Source: an uncultured Pelagibacteraceae bacterium (GTDB lineage: Bacteria > Pseudomonadota > Alphaproteobacteria > Pelagibacterales > Pelagibacteraceae). Taken from it: 64,000 nt of DNA. The stretch lies in contig CACPQM010000001.1 in NCBI GenBank assembly GCA_902636075.1, forward strand, positions 146,186 through 210,185. Reading direction: 5' to 3'. This document shows, in pieces, positions 18,445 to 27,467 of the stretch; the first letter of the stretch is position 1, and the number at the start of each line of letters is the position of its first letter. The notes beneath the pieces were generated by a model. It did not search any database. It saw only the letters and a list, made by a program, of their open reading frames with translations, and was not told the origin of the DNA. A program made the position numbers and the translations under genes.

Positions 18445-19329
18445 CTATTTTTTCTGGCCTCTGTGCTTTTGAATTCTCTCACCATATTTCTGAGTTACCC
18501 TATCAAAGATAATTGCTAAAGCAACTATGGCTAGCCCATTCATCATTCCAAGTGCTAAATACTGATTTGAAATTGCTTGTAAAATAGGTACTCCAAGACC
18601 TTTTACCCCAATCATAGATGCAATAACTACCATGGCTAAAGCCATCATAATTGTTTGGTTAATACCTGCAAAAATAGTTGGTAGAGAAAGAGGTATTTGA
18701 ACTGATTTTAACTTCTGCATAGGTGTTGCGCCAAATGCTTCACTTGCCTCAAGTGTTTCTTTATCTACTTCTCTAATCCCAAGATTTGTTAGCCTGACTA
18801 CTGGAGGTAAAGCATATATGCATACTGCCAATAAACCAGGGACTTTTCCGATACCCAAAAGCATAATTATTGGAATTAGATACACAAAACTTGGAATCGT
18901 TTGCATCATGTCCAATACGGGTAGAATAGTTTTTTCTGCTCTACTTGATTTTGACATTAATACTCCAATAGGTATTCCAACAACAATACAGACAAGTGTA
19001 GAAACAGAAATTATAGCAACAGTTGCCATACAATTTTTCCACATCCCAAAATAACCTATAATTAGAAAACAAATTACAGTTCCTATAACCAGCTTAATAC
19101 TTCTTGAACCAATCCAAGCCAACAGAGCAAATGTTCCTATGACTAAAGGCCAAGGACTATTTACTAATAACTTTTCTAACCAAATTAAAAAATATAGTAG
19201 TGGATCAAAAAAACTTTCTATTCCATCTCCATAAGCTCTTGAAAAATCTTTAAAACTTAAATCAATACCCTTTTTCAGCTCCCTAAGAGCTGTTCTATCC
19301 ATTACAGGTATCGAATTTAAGAAATCCAT
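18445..19329 (-). CDS. quaternary-amine ABC transporter permease (ProW/OpuAB type)
   Basis: The 294-residue inner-membrane permease has an N-terminal extension, several membrane segments and the EAA loop EASEAFGATPMQKLKSVQIPLS that contacts the ATPase. The segment MMALAMVVIASMIGVKGLG is characteristic of ProW/OpuAB. It follows the binding-protein gene by 48 bp with a hairpin in that gap. No ProV/OpuAA-type ATPase is in the run; the only ABC ATPase in the window is FutC, so the ATPase must be elsewhere. Likely substrates are glycine betaine, DMSP or TMAO. Confidence 0.92.
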   Translation of the reverse strand: MDFLNSIPVMDRTALRELKKGIDLSFKDFSRAYGDGIESFFDPLLYFLIWLEKLLVNSPWPLVIGTFALLAWIGSRSIKLVIGTVICFLIIGYFGMWKNCMATVAIISVSTLVCIVVGIPIGVLMSKSSRAEKTILPVLDMMQTIPSFVYLIPIIMLLGIGKVPGLLAVCIYALPPVVRLTNLGIREVDKETLEASEAFGATPMQKLKSVQIPLSLPTIFAGINQTIMMALAMVVIASMIGVKGLGVPILQAISNQYLALGMMNGLAIVALAIIFDRVTQKYGERIQKHRGQKK

Positions 19330-19336
19330 TTTTTTA

Positions 19337-19363
19337 ACTGAACCCGTTATAAACGGGTTCAGT
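19337..19363 (-). promoter_or_regulatory. strong intercistronic hairpin between binding-protein and permease genes
   Basis: A perfect 12-bp stem (ACTGAACCCGTT / AACGGGTTCAGT) with a 3-base loop sits in the 48-bp gap. Its base ends only 7 nt before the permease ATG, where a ribosome binding site would be, and no U tract follows on the minus strand. Such hairpins commonly stabilise binding-protein mRNA and lower expression of the downstream membrane component. Confidence 0.75.
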
Positions 19364-19377
19364 AATATTTACACTAA

Positions 19378-20388
19378 TTATAGTGCTTTTTTTATTTTTG
19401 CAGCAGCTTCACTTGAAACCCACTTAGACCAAACATCTTCTTGGTTTGTTAGGAATTCAATTGCAGCATCAGCACCCTCTGCTTGGTTTTCACCCATCCA
19501 AACTAACATACTGTTCATTACTGGACCTGGATAAGTTCTTTTTTTGAAATAATCCATACCAGCACTTCCAGCTGTATTTTTGAAATTGTCAGTTACGATT
19601 GTGTAAACTTCAGATTTTGTCCATGAAGTTGCTTTAGGGTCTCCACATTCTTGTTCTGGTAAAACTATACATTTATCCCAGTTATCTTTTCCACCCCAAG
19701 CTCCCATGTCCACAGCTCTCATATCATATTTACCAATGATAGCTGTTGGTGACCAATAGTAACCAAACCAGTTTTCACCTCTTTCAGCAGCTTTAGCAAT
19801 TGATCCATCTAATCCTGCAGCAGAACCTGTTTCAACAATAGCCCAACCTTTTGCTTCCATGTCAAAAGCTTTGTAAAGATTTCTATTACTTAGTTCACAG
19901 TTCCATCCTGGAGGACAAATATGAAACCCACCTTTTGATGGATCCTCTGGATGAGGAAATAGATCCGGTCTTGCCAAAATTGCTTCAGCAGTTGTAAGTT
20001 CAGGATGTTTTTCTAAAGTAGCAGGTAACACCCACCATCCTTCACCTAAACCAGTAATAGGTGCTTTATTAAGTGAGTGCATTCTTCCTTCATCAACTGC
20101 TTTATTTAAAGCAATGATTGCAGCGTTAGCCCAAAATTCTGGGGCTACATCTGGTTCACCTTTTTCTTGCATAGATGCAAAAGTTGGCTGAGTTGCACCA
20201 GGCACAAGCTCAACATTACATCCATAACCTTCTTCTAATATGATTTTGTCAACTTCAGCCATGAAGTTTGCAGAAGCCCAGTTCATATTAGCAATACTAA
20301 TGTCTCCACATTTTGCATTAGCAACATTACCGAAAGATGTAACGCCTAAAACAAATAATGCAGAAAGTAAGATTCTTTTTAATTTCAT
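19378..20388 (-). CDS. periplasmic quaternary-amine binding protein (OpuAC/TmoX type)
   Basis: The 336-residue precursor starts with a clear signal peptide (residues 1-25, ending NVANA-K). The mature part has ISIANMNWASANF, GYGCNVELVPGATQ, GFHICPPGWNCEL and WFGYYWSPTAIIGKY, which resemble TmoX and OpuAC proteins that hold trimethylammonium or sulfonium groups in a tryptophan/tyrosine box. The ligand could be glycine betaine, TMAO or DMSP. A good ribosome site AGGAG lies 7 bp upstream of the ATG. It heads the minus-strand operon and is divergent from the BHMT gene. Confidence 0.9.
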   Translation of the reverse strand: MKLKRILLSALFVLGVTSFGNVANAKCGDISIANMNWASANFMAEVDKIILEEGYGCNVELVPGATQPTFASMQEKGEPDVAPEFWANAAIIALNKAVDEGRMHSLNKAPITGLGEGWWVLPATLEKHPELTTAEAILARPDLFPHPEDPSKGGFHICPPGWNCELSNRNLYKAFDMEAKGWAIVETGSAAGLDGSIAKAAERGENWFGYYWSPTAIIGKYDMRAVDMGAWGGKDNWDKCIVLPEQECGDPKATSWTKSEVYTIVTDNFKNTAGSAGMDYFKKRTYPGPVMNSMLVWMGENQAEGADAAIEFLTNQEDVWSKWVSSEAAAKIKKAL

Positions 20389-20520
20389 TATTTCTCCTAA
20401 TTAATTAATTATAAATCATCAGAACATATAGATGGAAAAATTGCAAACTAGTTTCAACTTTGAGTTGTGTTAAAATTGTCTTTAAACTCTCTTTATTTAG
20501 AAATAAATTATTAAATAAAT
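20389..20520. promoter_or_regulatory. divergent betaine-transporter / BHMT intergenic region
   Basis: This 132-bp gap, the largest in the window, separates the transporter operon from betaine-homocysteine methyltransferase and should hold both promoters. An AGGAG site serves the minus-strand gene. Repeated TTAATTAATTA occurs at 20400-20411. I saw no aptamer-like structure. Confidence 0.5.
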
Positions 20521-21561
20521 ATGAATAAAAATTTATTATCAAGATTAGATGAGGGTCCCGTAATATTCGCAGAGGGATATTTATTTGCGATGGAAAGGAG
20601 AGGATATCTTTCTGCAGGTCCATTTGTGCCAGAAGTAGTTTTAGAGCATCCAGATGTAGTTACACAATTACATAGAGAATTTATTAGAGCTGGTTCAGAT
20701 ATTGTTCAAGCTTTCACCTATTATGGACATAGAGAGAAATTAAGAATTATTGGAAAAGAACATTTGCTAGAGCCGATGCAAAAAAATGCACTTAAAATTG
20801 CAAAGGATGCTGCGAAAGAATTTAAAGATTTAGATTTAATGGTTTGTGGAGATGTTGCTAATACAAATATTTTTGATCCAAAAGACAAAAACTCATTCAA
20901 AGAATGTCAAAAGATGTACGAAGAGCAAGTGCTTTGGGCAAAAGAGGCAGGAGTTGACTTTGTAGTCGCAGAAACAATTAATTGGGTAGATGAAATGAAG
21001 ATAGCTTTAAAAGCAATTAAGGATGAAGGTTTGATTGCAGTTGCCAATTATGCAATACCTCGTGGTGATTTGACAAGAGATGGCCACACTGCTGAAGATG
21101 CATGTAAAATAATTGAAGATCTTGGTGCTGATGTTGTTGGTTTGAATTGTTACAGAGGTCCAGAAATGACCATGAAACTTTTAAAAAAAATAAGAAAAAA
21201 AGTTTCCTGTCATGTTGCAGGTCTTCCTGTTCCATATAGAACAACAGAGGAAGAACCAGGATTTTTGAATCAAACAGATCACGGATGTGACTGCATTCCT
21301 GGAGGAAATGCATTCCCTGTTGCTCTAGATAATTTATATTGTAACAGATTTGAAATGGCTGAATTTGCAAAAGAATGTCTTAAAGAAAAAATTAATTTAA
21401 TCGGTATTTGTTGTGGTGCTGAAGCTCATCATGTTAGAGAAATGGCTGTTGCAGTTGGTAAAAAACCAATTGCCATGAAGTACATGCCAGATATGACTAA
21501 ACATTTTCACCATGGGACAGACAAGACATTGAAAGACGTCAATAAACAAATAAAATACTAA
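20521..21561 (+). CDS. betaine-homocysteine S-methyltransferase
   Basis: This 346-residue TIM-barrel enzyme transfers a methyl group from glycine betaine (or a sulfonium donor) to homocysteine, forming methionine and dimethylglycine. The zinc ligands are Cys210 in GLNCYRG and Cys297-Cys298 in GICCGA, the same pattern as animal BHMT. The N-terminal AEGY and AFTYYGHREK segments replace the usual GD and FTF motifs. Its product dimethylglycine is the expected substrate of the enzyme encoded 2 bp downstream, and the divergent gene is a betaine-type binding protein. Start is the first ATG in the open frame. Confidence 0.93.
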   Translation: MNKNLLSRLDEGPVIFAEGYLFAMERRGYLSAGPFVPEVVLEHPDVVTQLHREFIRAGSDIVQAFTYYGHREKLRIIGKEHLLEPMQKNALKIAKDAAKEFKDLDLMVCGDVANTNIFDPKDKNSFKECQKMYEEQVLWAKEAGVDFVVAETINWVDEMKIALKAIKDEGLIAVANYAIPRGDLTRDGHTAEDACKIIEDLGADVVGLNCYRGPEMTMKLLKKIRKKVSCHVAGLPVPYRTTEEEPGFLNQTDHGCDCIPGGNAFPVALDNLYCNRFEMAEFAKECLKEKINLIGICCGAEAHHVREMAVAVGKKPIAMKYMPDMTKHFHHGTDKTLKDVNKQIKY

Positions 21562-21562
21562 C

Positions 21563-23968
21563 ATGCAAAATCATGCAAAAGTAGTCATCATAGGTGGCGG
21601 CGTAGTAGGCTGTTCCATTCTTTATCATTTATCAAAGTTTGGTTTAAAAGATTGTATTCTTCTTGAAAGAAATGAACTCACATCTGGATCCTCTTGGCAT
21701 GCAGCTGGAAATGTACATGTGATTTCATCTGACCCAAATATTTCTAGAATGATGGCTTATACAATCGGATTGTACAAAGAAATTGAAAAAGAGTCTGGCC
21801 ATTCAGTTGGATTCAAATCAAGTGGGGGATTTTATTTGGCTTCAAATGATGTTTGGGCTGATTATTTAAAAAGAGAGAGGTCTAAAGCAAGATATATGGG
21901 TCTTGACCAAGAGTTTGTTTCTTTAGAGGAAGTAAAAAAGAAAAATCCTTTAATTGATCCATCAAGATACCTTCTAGCATTGTGGGATCCAATTGATGGG
22001 GAAGTAGACCCATCAGGTGTGACTTATGCTTTTGCTAAAGCAGCAAAAGTTCATGGTGGAAAATATTATACACATACAGTTGTAAAAGACACAAAACAAA
22101 AAGAGGATGGAAGTTGGGATGTGATAACTGACAAGGGCAATATAAAAGCTGAAATAGTTATTAACGCTGGAGGTTTATGGGCAAGAGAAGTTGGACAGCT
22201 TGCAGGAATTAATCTACCAGTTCAACCAATGGAGCATCATTACTTAATCACTGAAGCTATTCCAGAAATTGAAGCAATGGGTGATCAAAGAATTCCTATT
22301 GGAACTGATTTTGAAGGTAACATTTATTTTAGACAAGAAGGAAAGGGAATGCTTCTTGGAACTTATGAACCAAAATCAACACCATGGAAGGTTGAAGGAA
22401 CACCTATGAATTTTGGTCATGAGTTATTAGAACCAAAACTAGATAATATTCAAGATAGATTAGCAATAGGTTTTGAAAGAATGCCAGCGTTAGAAAAGGC
22501 AGGAATTAAAAATATTGTAAATGGGCCTTTTACTTTTGGACCTGATGGATCACCATTAATTGGTCCTGTTCCCGGAATGAAAAATTATTGGGTAGCAGTG
22601 GGTGTAATGGCTGGTTTTTGTCAAGGAGGAGGAGTTGGAAAATGTATTGCTGAATGGATAATTGACGGAGAACCATCAATAGATGTTTGGGCAATGGATG
22701 TTGCAAGATTTGGAGATTATGCATCACCTCAATACGGAACAATTAAATCTTCTGAAAATTATGAACGAAGATTTATTATGACATTTCCAAATGAAACTTT
22801 ACCAAAAGGAAGAAAACAAAAAACAACAGCTCTTTATGATCGGTTTGTAGAACAAGGAGCGGTTATGGGAGACAGCTTTGGTTTAGAAAATGTTTTGTGG
22901 TTTGCAAATGATAAAAAAGATGCATACGAAGAGCCAACTATAAAAAGATCTAGATCGCATAATTATGTCTCCAAAGAAGTTATTAATGTAAGAGAAAATG
23001 TTGGTTTTATTGAAGTTGCTAATTTTTCAAAACATCAATTTAAAGGAAAAGATGCAAGAAAATTTTTAGATCATATTATGGCAGGTAAGCTTCCAAATCC
23101 TGGAAGAATATCGTTATCTCCAATGTTATCTTATAGAGGAAAATTATGTGGCGATCTTACAGTTTCATGCCTTGATGAAAACGAATTTATGGTTTTTGGT
23201 TCAGGTGCAGCTCAAGAAATGCATAGACGTTGGTTTGAAAGCCATTTAGATAAATTTAATGTTGAATATAAAAATAGATCAGATGAATTTCATGGAATAT
23301 CTATAGCAGGACCTAATTCGAGAAAAGTTTTAGAAAAAATAGTTAGAGACGATGTATCTAATGAAAAATTTAGATTTAGAGACTCAAGAAGAATGTTTGT
23401 TGGAGGTGTTCCAGCAATTATAAACCGAATTTCATTCACGGGTGAACTTGGTTATGAAATATATGTTGCGCCACATTTCCAAATTAAACTTTATGAGGAG
23501 TTAATGGAGGCGGGAAAAGAATTTGGTATTAAACCTTTTGGTGGAAGAGCTTTAATGTCTATGAGACTAGAGAAAAATTGGGGTGCGTGGACTTTAGACT
23601 ATCGACCTGATTTTACTGCTAAAGAAACTGGATTAGAAAGTTTCATTAATTGGAACAAAGAATTTATTGGTAAAGAAAAAGCTAAACAAGACAATAGCTC
23701 GAATAGATTAGTTCCTTTAATAATTCAAACAAACGACATAGATGTCACAAACAATGAAGCAGTAATGAAGGGAGATAATAGCATTGGGTATATAACTTCA
23801 GGTGGATTTGCTCATTTTGTAAATAAAAGTGTTGCTTTTTCATATCTAGATCAAAAAAATTTATCATCTGAAGATGGAATACAAGTAGAAATTAATGGTG
23901 ATTTATTCAATTGTTCAATTATCAAAGAACCACTTTATGATCCAAGTGGAGAAAAAATGAGAGGGTAA
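21563..23968 (+). CDS. dimethylglycine dehydrogenase-like FAD/folate oxidoreductase, copy 1
   Basis: The 801-residue protein has an N-terminal DAO-type flavin domain (GGGVVG at 11-16) and a C-terminal GcvT folate domain. His46 in SSWHAAG aligns with the histidine that covalently binds FAD in dimethylglycine and sarcosine dehydrogenases. SFTGELGYEIYV and LRLEKNWGAWTLDYRPD (MRLEKN) belong to the folate domain. It oxidatively removes an N-methyl group to methylene-THF and passes electrons to ETF. Located immediately after BHMT, dimethylglycine is the most likely substrate of the three paralogues here. It overlaps the methyltransferase gene by 1 bp. Confidence 0.88.
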   Translation: MQNHAKVVIIGGGVVGCSILYHLSKFGLKDCILLERNELTSGSSWHAAGNVHVISSDPNISRMMAYTIGLYKEIEKESGHSVGFKSSGGFYLASNDVWADYLKRERSKARYMGLDQEFVSLEEVKKKNPLIDPSRYLLALWDPIDGEVDPSGVTYAFAKAAKVHGGKYYTHTVVKDTKQKEDGSWDVITDKGNIKAEIVINAGGLWAREVGQLAGINLPVQPMEHHYLITEAIPEIEAMGDQRIPIGTDFEGNIYFRQEGKGMLLGTYEPKSTPWKVEGTPMNFGHELLEPKLDNIQDRLAIGFERMPALEKAGIKNIVNGPFTFGPDGSPLIGPVPGMKNYWVAVGVMAGFCQGGGVGKCIAEWIIDGEPSIDVWAMDVARFGDYASPQYGTIKSSENYERRFIMTFPNETLPKGRKQKTTALYDRFVEQGAVMGDSFGLENVLWFANDKKDAYEEPTIKRSRSHNYVSKEVINVRENVGFIEVANFSKHQFKGKDARKFLDHIMAGKLPNPGRISLSPMLSYRGKLCGDLTVSCLDENEFMVFGSGAAQEMHRRWFESHLDKFNVEYKNRSDEFHGISIAGPNSRKVLEKIVRDDVSNEKFRFRDSRRMFVGGVPAIINRISFTGELGYEIYVAPHFQIKLYEELMEAGKEFGIKPFGGRALMSMRLEKNWGAWTLDYRPDFTAKETGLESFINWNKEFIGKEKAKQDNSSNRLVPLIIQTNDIDVTNNEAVMKGDNSIGYITSGGFAHFVNKSVAFSYLDQKNLSSEDGIQVEINGDLFNCSIIKEPLYDPSGEKMRG

Positions 23969-24597
23969 TGGCCCAAAAAGATGTAGGTAACAAAGTTCCA
24001 ATTTATAAACTAAAAGAAACAAAAGAGGTGATGGATTTTTATGACGAATGGGGTTTGGATAATAAATATGATAAAGATATGGTTGAATGGAATTATACTG
24101 GCCCAAAGGAAACAGCAGAAGTTTTCAATAAACATCAAAAAGAAAAAGATATTAATATTTATGATGCTGGATGTGGAACTGGATTGGTTGGTGTAGAATT
24201 GAAAAAGTATGGTTTCACTAATTTTTTTGGTGCCGATCTATCCCAAAAACTTTTAGATTTGGTTCCAAATAACCTTTATAAAAAATTAGATAAAGTAGAT
24301 TTAAATAAACCAATCAAGGAAAAGGATGATCAATATGATGCTTTAATGTGTGTGGGCACATTTACTTTTGGACATGTAAAACCACCTGCATTAGATGAGT
24401 TTATTAGAATTACTAAAAATAAAGGTCTAATTTGTTTCACTATTAACGAGGGAATATATGAGGAATATGGATTTGATAAAAAAATCAAACAATTAAAAAA
24501 TGAAAATAAATGGAAAGAAATAGAGTTTTTTAAATCTGATTATATTGCTAGTAAAGATGTAAATGCATGGCTTGGTCTATATGAAGTGACAAAATAA
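23968..24597 (+). CDS. class I SAM-dependent methyltransferase
   Basis: The 209-residue protein has motif I DAGCGTGLVG near residue 66 and a following GADLSQKLL acidic motif II, a typical Rossmann methyltransferase. The N-terminal MDFYDEWGLDNKYDKDMVEWNYTGP resembles the METTL27/WBSCR27-type group. The acceptor is unknown; in the BHMT-dimethylglycine dehydrogenase cluster a small amine is possible. It overlaps copy 1 of the dehydrogenase by one base and is one base from the Rieske gene. Confidence 0.85.
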   Translation: MAQKDVGNKVPIYKLKETKEVMDFYDEWGLDNKYDKDMVEWNYTGPKETAEVFNKHQKEKDINIYDAGCGTGLVGVELKKYGFTNFFGADLSQKLLDLVPNNLYKKLDKVDLNKPIKEKDDQYDALMCVGTFTFGHVKPPALDEFIRITKNKGLICFTINEGIYEEYGFDKKIKQLKNENKWKEIEFFKSDYIASKDVNAWLGLYEVTK

Positions 24598-24598
24598 A

Positions 24599-25774
24599 AT
24601 GTCAGCAATTTATAAAATTATAGATAAAAAAAAATTAGATATAGTTAAGAAATCAATTTCAAAAGCACATGGACTCCCCAACGAATGTTATACAAGTAAA
24701 GATTATACTTTAATAGAAAGAGAGAAAATATTTGAAAATAAATGGACTGTAATAGGAGTAGCAAGTTCTTTGCCAAATATCGGCGATGTAAAACCATTTA
24801 ACTTGTTAGGACTGCCATTATTTTTAGTAAGGAATAAAAAAGATCAGATAAAAGTTTTTCATAACGTCTGTAGTCATAGAGGAGTAAAGCTAGTAAACAA
24901 AAAAGGCAATATTAGAAATGTTATCAGATGTCCTTATCATTCATGGTCATACACATCAGATGGAAAGCTAATTGCAACACCTCATATAGGTGGGATGAAC
25001 CAACATAGTAGCCCAAAATTTAAAAAAAATAAAAACAATTTAAAAGAAATAAGATCATGTGTTTGGTTAGATTTAATTTTTATTAATATTAGTAACAACG
25101 AAATTCCATTTGAAAAATATATTAAACCCTTAAGTGATAGGTGGGCTAAATTTTGGAAAAAAAAAGATAGAAAATTAATTAATCATGCAAATGATTTTGG
25201 TTATTTTAAAATAAATGCAAAATGTAATTGGAAATTTGCAATTGAAAATTATTGTGAAAGTTATCATTTGCCATGGGTTCATCCAGGTTTAAATTCTTAT
25301 TCAAAAATTGAAGATCACTATCATATTCAAGGATTACCAAACCGCTTTGCAGGCCAAGGCACAGTTGTTTACAATCCAAAATTTAAAGGTAAGAAAAAAT
25401 TTCCTTGCTTTCCTAACTGGCCCAAAGAAAAAGAAAATATTGCAGAGTATGTAGCTTTGTTTCCCAATGTTATGTTAGGTATACATAAAGATCATTTCTA
25501 CGCATATTGGTTAGAACCTATTAGTCATAAAAAAACCTTAGAGCATATGGAAATATATTACGTAGGTGAAAAAGCCTCAAAATCATTAGAGTTTAAACCA
25601 TTAAGAAAACAAAATCATAAATTGTGGGAAGATATTCAAAAAGAAGATGTTGGTATAATTCAAAGAATGCAATTAGGCCGCAACTCACATGCATATAATG
25701 GTGGAAATTTTTCTCCTGATATGGATAATCCAACACATCAATTTCACAAGTGGGTGGCAACTCACATTGTGTAG
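24599..25774 (+). CDS. Rieske non-heme iron oxygenase, alpha subunit
   Basis: This 391-residue protein has a Rieske centre with Cys91, His93, Cys111 and His114 (C-x-H-x17-C-x2-H) and a mononuclear iron site with ENYCESYHLPWVH (His223, His228). The family includes aromatic dioxygenases and the N-demethylases GbcA and stachydrine demethylase. Given the betaine genes on both sides, N-demethylation of a quaternary amine is the preferred reading. No ferredoxin reductase gene (GbcB type) is in the window, so electrons must come from a partner elsewhere. The end overlaps an alternative GTG start of the SET gene. Confidence 0.88.
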   Translation: MSAIYKIIDKKKLDIVKKSISKAHGLPNECYTSKDYTLIEREKIFENKWTVIGVASSLPNIGDVKPFNLLGLPLFLVRNKKDQIKVFHNVCSHRGVKLVNKKGNIRNVIRCPYHSWSYTSDGKLIATPHIGGMNQHSSPKFKKNKNNLKEIRSCVWLDLIFINISNNEIPFEKYIKPLSDRWAKFWKKKDRKLINHANDFGYFKINAKCNWKFAIENYCESYHLPWVHPGLNSYSKIEDHYHIQGLPNRFAGQGTVVYNPKFKGKKKFPCFPNWPKEKENIAEYVALFPNVMLGIHKDHFYAYWLEPISHKKTLEHMEIYYVGEKASKSLEFKPLRKQNHKLWEDIQKEDVGIIQRMQLGRNSHAYNGGNFSPDMDNPTHQFHKWVATHIV

Positions 25775-25788
25775 AAAGTGCGAAATAT

Positions 25789-26229
25789 ATGTACAGACCT
25801 TTACCAGATGCATTAACAATAAAAAGTTCACCAATCGAAGGTTTGGGATTATTCGCAACCAAAGAAATTAAAGCTAATACTTTTATCGGAATTACTCACA
25901 TAAGAGATGAGCAGTTTGAAAATAAATATATAAGAACTCCATTAGGTGGTTTTTATAATCATTCTGACAATCCTACAGTTCAAAGAATGGTATCAAATAT
26001 TTTACCTACATTAAAATTTGGTGATCCAATTGATCCTACCGCAAAAGCAAAAAAATTTAACAAAAATGACGATAATTTAGAAAACATGTATTATAATTTA
26101 AGAGAGAAACCAAACGCAAAATATTTTTTTATGGTTTCAATAAAAGATTTGAAACCAGGAGATGAGCTTTGTGCAAATTATAATTTATACACCTATCCAA
26201 AAACAGGAGTTGGTGTACAGATGTTATAG
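25789..26229 (+). CDS. SET domain protein
   Basis: The ATG at 25789 is chosen (146 residues, just after the Rieske gene); a GTG at 25750 would add 13 residues and overlap that gene. The SET hallmarks are GLGLFATKEI, GGFYNHSDNP (the NHS knot) and GDELCANYNLY. Bacterial stand-alone SET proteins may methylate lysine, but targets are unknown. The knot lacks the pre- and post-SET cysteines. It lies within the betaine/Rieske/M24 run with 2 bp to the next gene. Confidence 0.82.
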   Translation: MYRPLPDALTIKSSPIEGLGLFATKEIKANTFIGITHIRDEQFENKYIRTPLGGFYNHSDNPTVQRMVSNILPTLKFGDPIDPTAKAKKFNKNDDNLENMYYNLREKPNAKYFFMVSIKDLKPGDELCANYNLYTYPKTGVGVQML

Positions 26230-26231
26230 AG

Positions 26232-27467
26232 ATGAAGTTTAACAGAAAAATTCTTTCAGAAAACCAACCAATTAAGAAATATATTTCAAAAAAAAGATTA
26301 AGAGAAGATGAAATAGATTTTGACGAACTTAGATCTTATAGACTTGACAGATTAAGAAATGAATTAAAGAAAAATAATATAGAGGCATGTATTTTATTTG
26401 ATCCAGTAAATGTAAGGTATGCATTAGATACTGTGAATATGAGTGTTTATAATATGCATAATCTTACAAGATATTGTTTTATCTCTGTTGATGGTCCAAC
26501 AATATTATATGAATATTTTAACTGTGAAATATTATCTAAAGGTCTCAATTTAATAGATGAAATAAGACCAGCAATTACTTGGGATTATTTTAGCAATGGT
26601 GACCAATCAGAGTTGCAACTTAAAAAATGGGTCAATGAAGTAAATGATTTATCTAACTCTTATTTTAAAAGTAAAAAAATCGCAATTGATGTAATCAATG
26701 GTCCAGCCGTAAATGAGCTTAATAAAAAAGGAATTCAAGTTTTAGAAGCGAAAAAAATACTTGAACAGGCTAGAGTTATTAAATCTTCTGAAGAAATTAA
26801 ATGCATGCGAGCAGCTTTAGATGTTGCTGATATTGGAATAATTAAAATGAGAGATTATTTGAAATCAGGAATTACTGAAGATGAGTTATGGTCGATTTTA
26901 CATAAAACGAACATTGAAAATGGTGGAGAGTGGATAGAGTGTAGAATATTATCTTCAGGCTCTAGAACCAATCCTTGGATGCAAGAAAGTAGTAATAAGA
27001 TTATTCAAGATGGTGAGATCGTATCCTTTGATACAGATATGGTAGGCCCTTATGGATATTGTGCAGATATTTCTAGAGCTTTTGTTTGTGGAAATAAATT
27101 TAATGAACATCAAAAAAAAATTTATTCAACAGCAGTTGAGCAGATTGACTATAATTCAAGATTAATTAAAAATGGAGTATCATTTAGAGAATTTACTGAA
27201 AAGGCATGGATACTTCCTGAAAAATATTACGGAAATAGATATTCAGTCATGCTTCATGGAATAGGTTTATGTGATGAGTGGCCAGCAATTAGATATCCGA
27301 CTGATGGTGGAGAAAGAAGCGGTATATTTCAAAAAAATATGACAATTACTCTAGAAAGTTATATCGGCGAAGTTGGAGGTCATGAGGGAGTGAAATTAGA
27401 ACAACAATATTTAGTTGGCGAAAATGGATTAGAATTAATGTCTCATCATCCTTTAGAACAAATTTAA
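26232..27467 (+). CDS. M24 family metalloenzyme, DddP-like (candidate DMSP lyase)
   Basis: The 411-residue protein has an M24 (creatinase/aminopeptidase P) fold. Metal ligands are predicted at Asp267, Asp269, Asp279, His342, Glu375 and Glu390. The D-x-D spacing (FDTDMVGPYGYCAD) and Asp348 in HGIGLCD match the arrangement I recall for DMSP lyase DddP (Asp295, Asp297, Asp307, His371, Asp377, Glu406, Glu421), with only a two-residue change between His and the first Glu. Ordinary aminopeptidases P have a single Asp before an 11-residue gap. DddP cleaves DMSP to DMS and acrylate. An Xaa-Pro peptidase or other C-N hydrolase remains possible. It overlaps the kinase-like gene by one base. Confidence 0.7.
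   Translation: MKFNRKILSENQPIKKYISKKRLREDEIDFDELRSYRLDRLRNELKKNNIEACILFDPVNVRYALDTVNMSVYNMHNLTRYCFISVDGPTILYEYFNCEILSKGLNLIDEIRPAITWDYFSNGDQSELQLKKWVNEVNDLSNSYFKSKKIAIDVINGPAVNELNKKGIQVLEAKKILEQARVIKSSEEIKCMRAALDVADIGIIKMRDYLKSGITEDELWSILHKTNIENGGEWIECRILSSGSRTNPWMQESSNKIIQDGEIVSFDTDMVGPYGYCADISRAFVCGNKFNEHQKKIYSTAVEQIDYNSRLIKNGVSFREFTEKAWILPEKYYGNRYSVMLHGIGLCDEWPAIRYPTDGGERSGIFQKNMTITLESYIGEVGGHEGVKLEQQYLVGENGLELMSHHPLEQI

Noticed and set aside
21017..21370. 117-aa minus-strand open frame within the BHMT gene
   Set aside because: It is antisense to the zinc-binding region of BHMT; composition rich in His/Leu/Gln is typical of a shadow frame.
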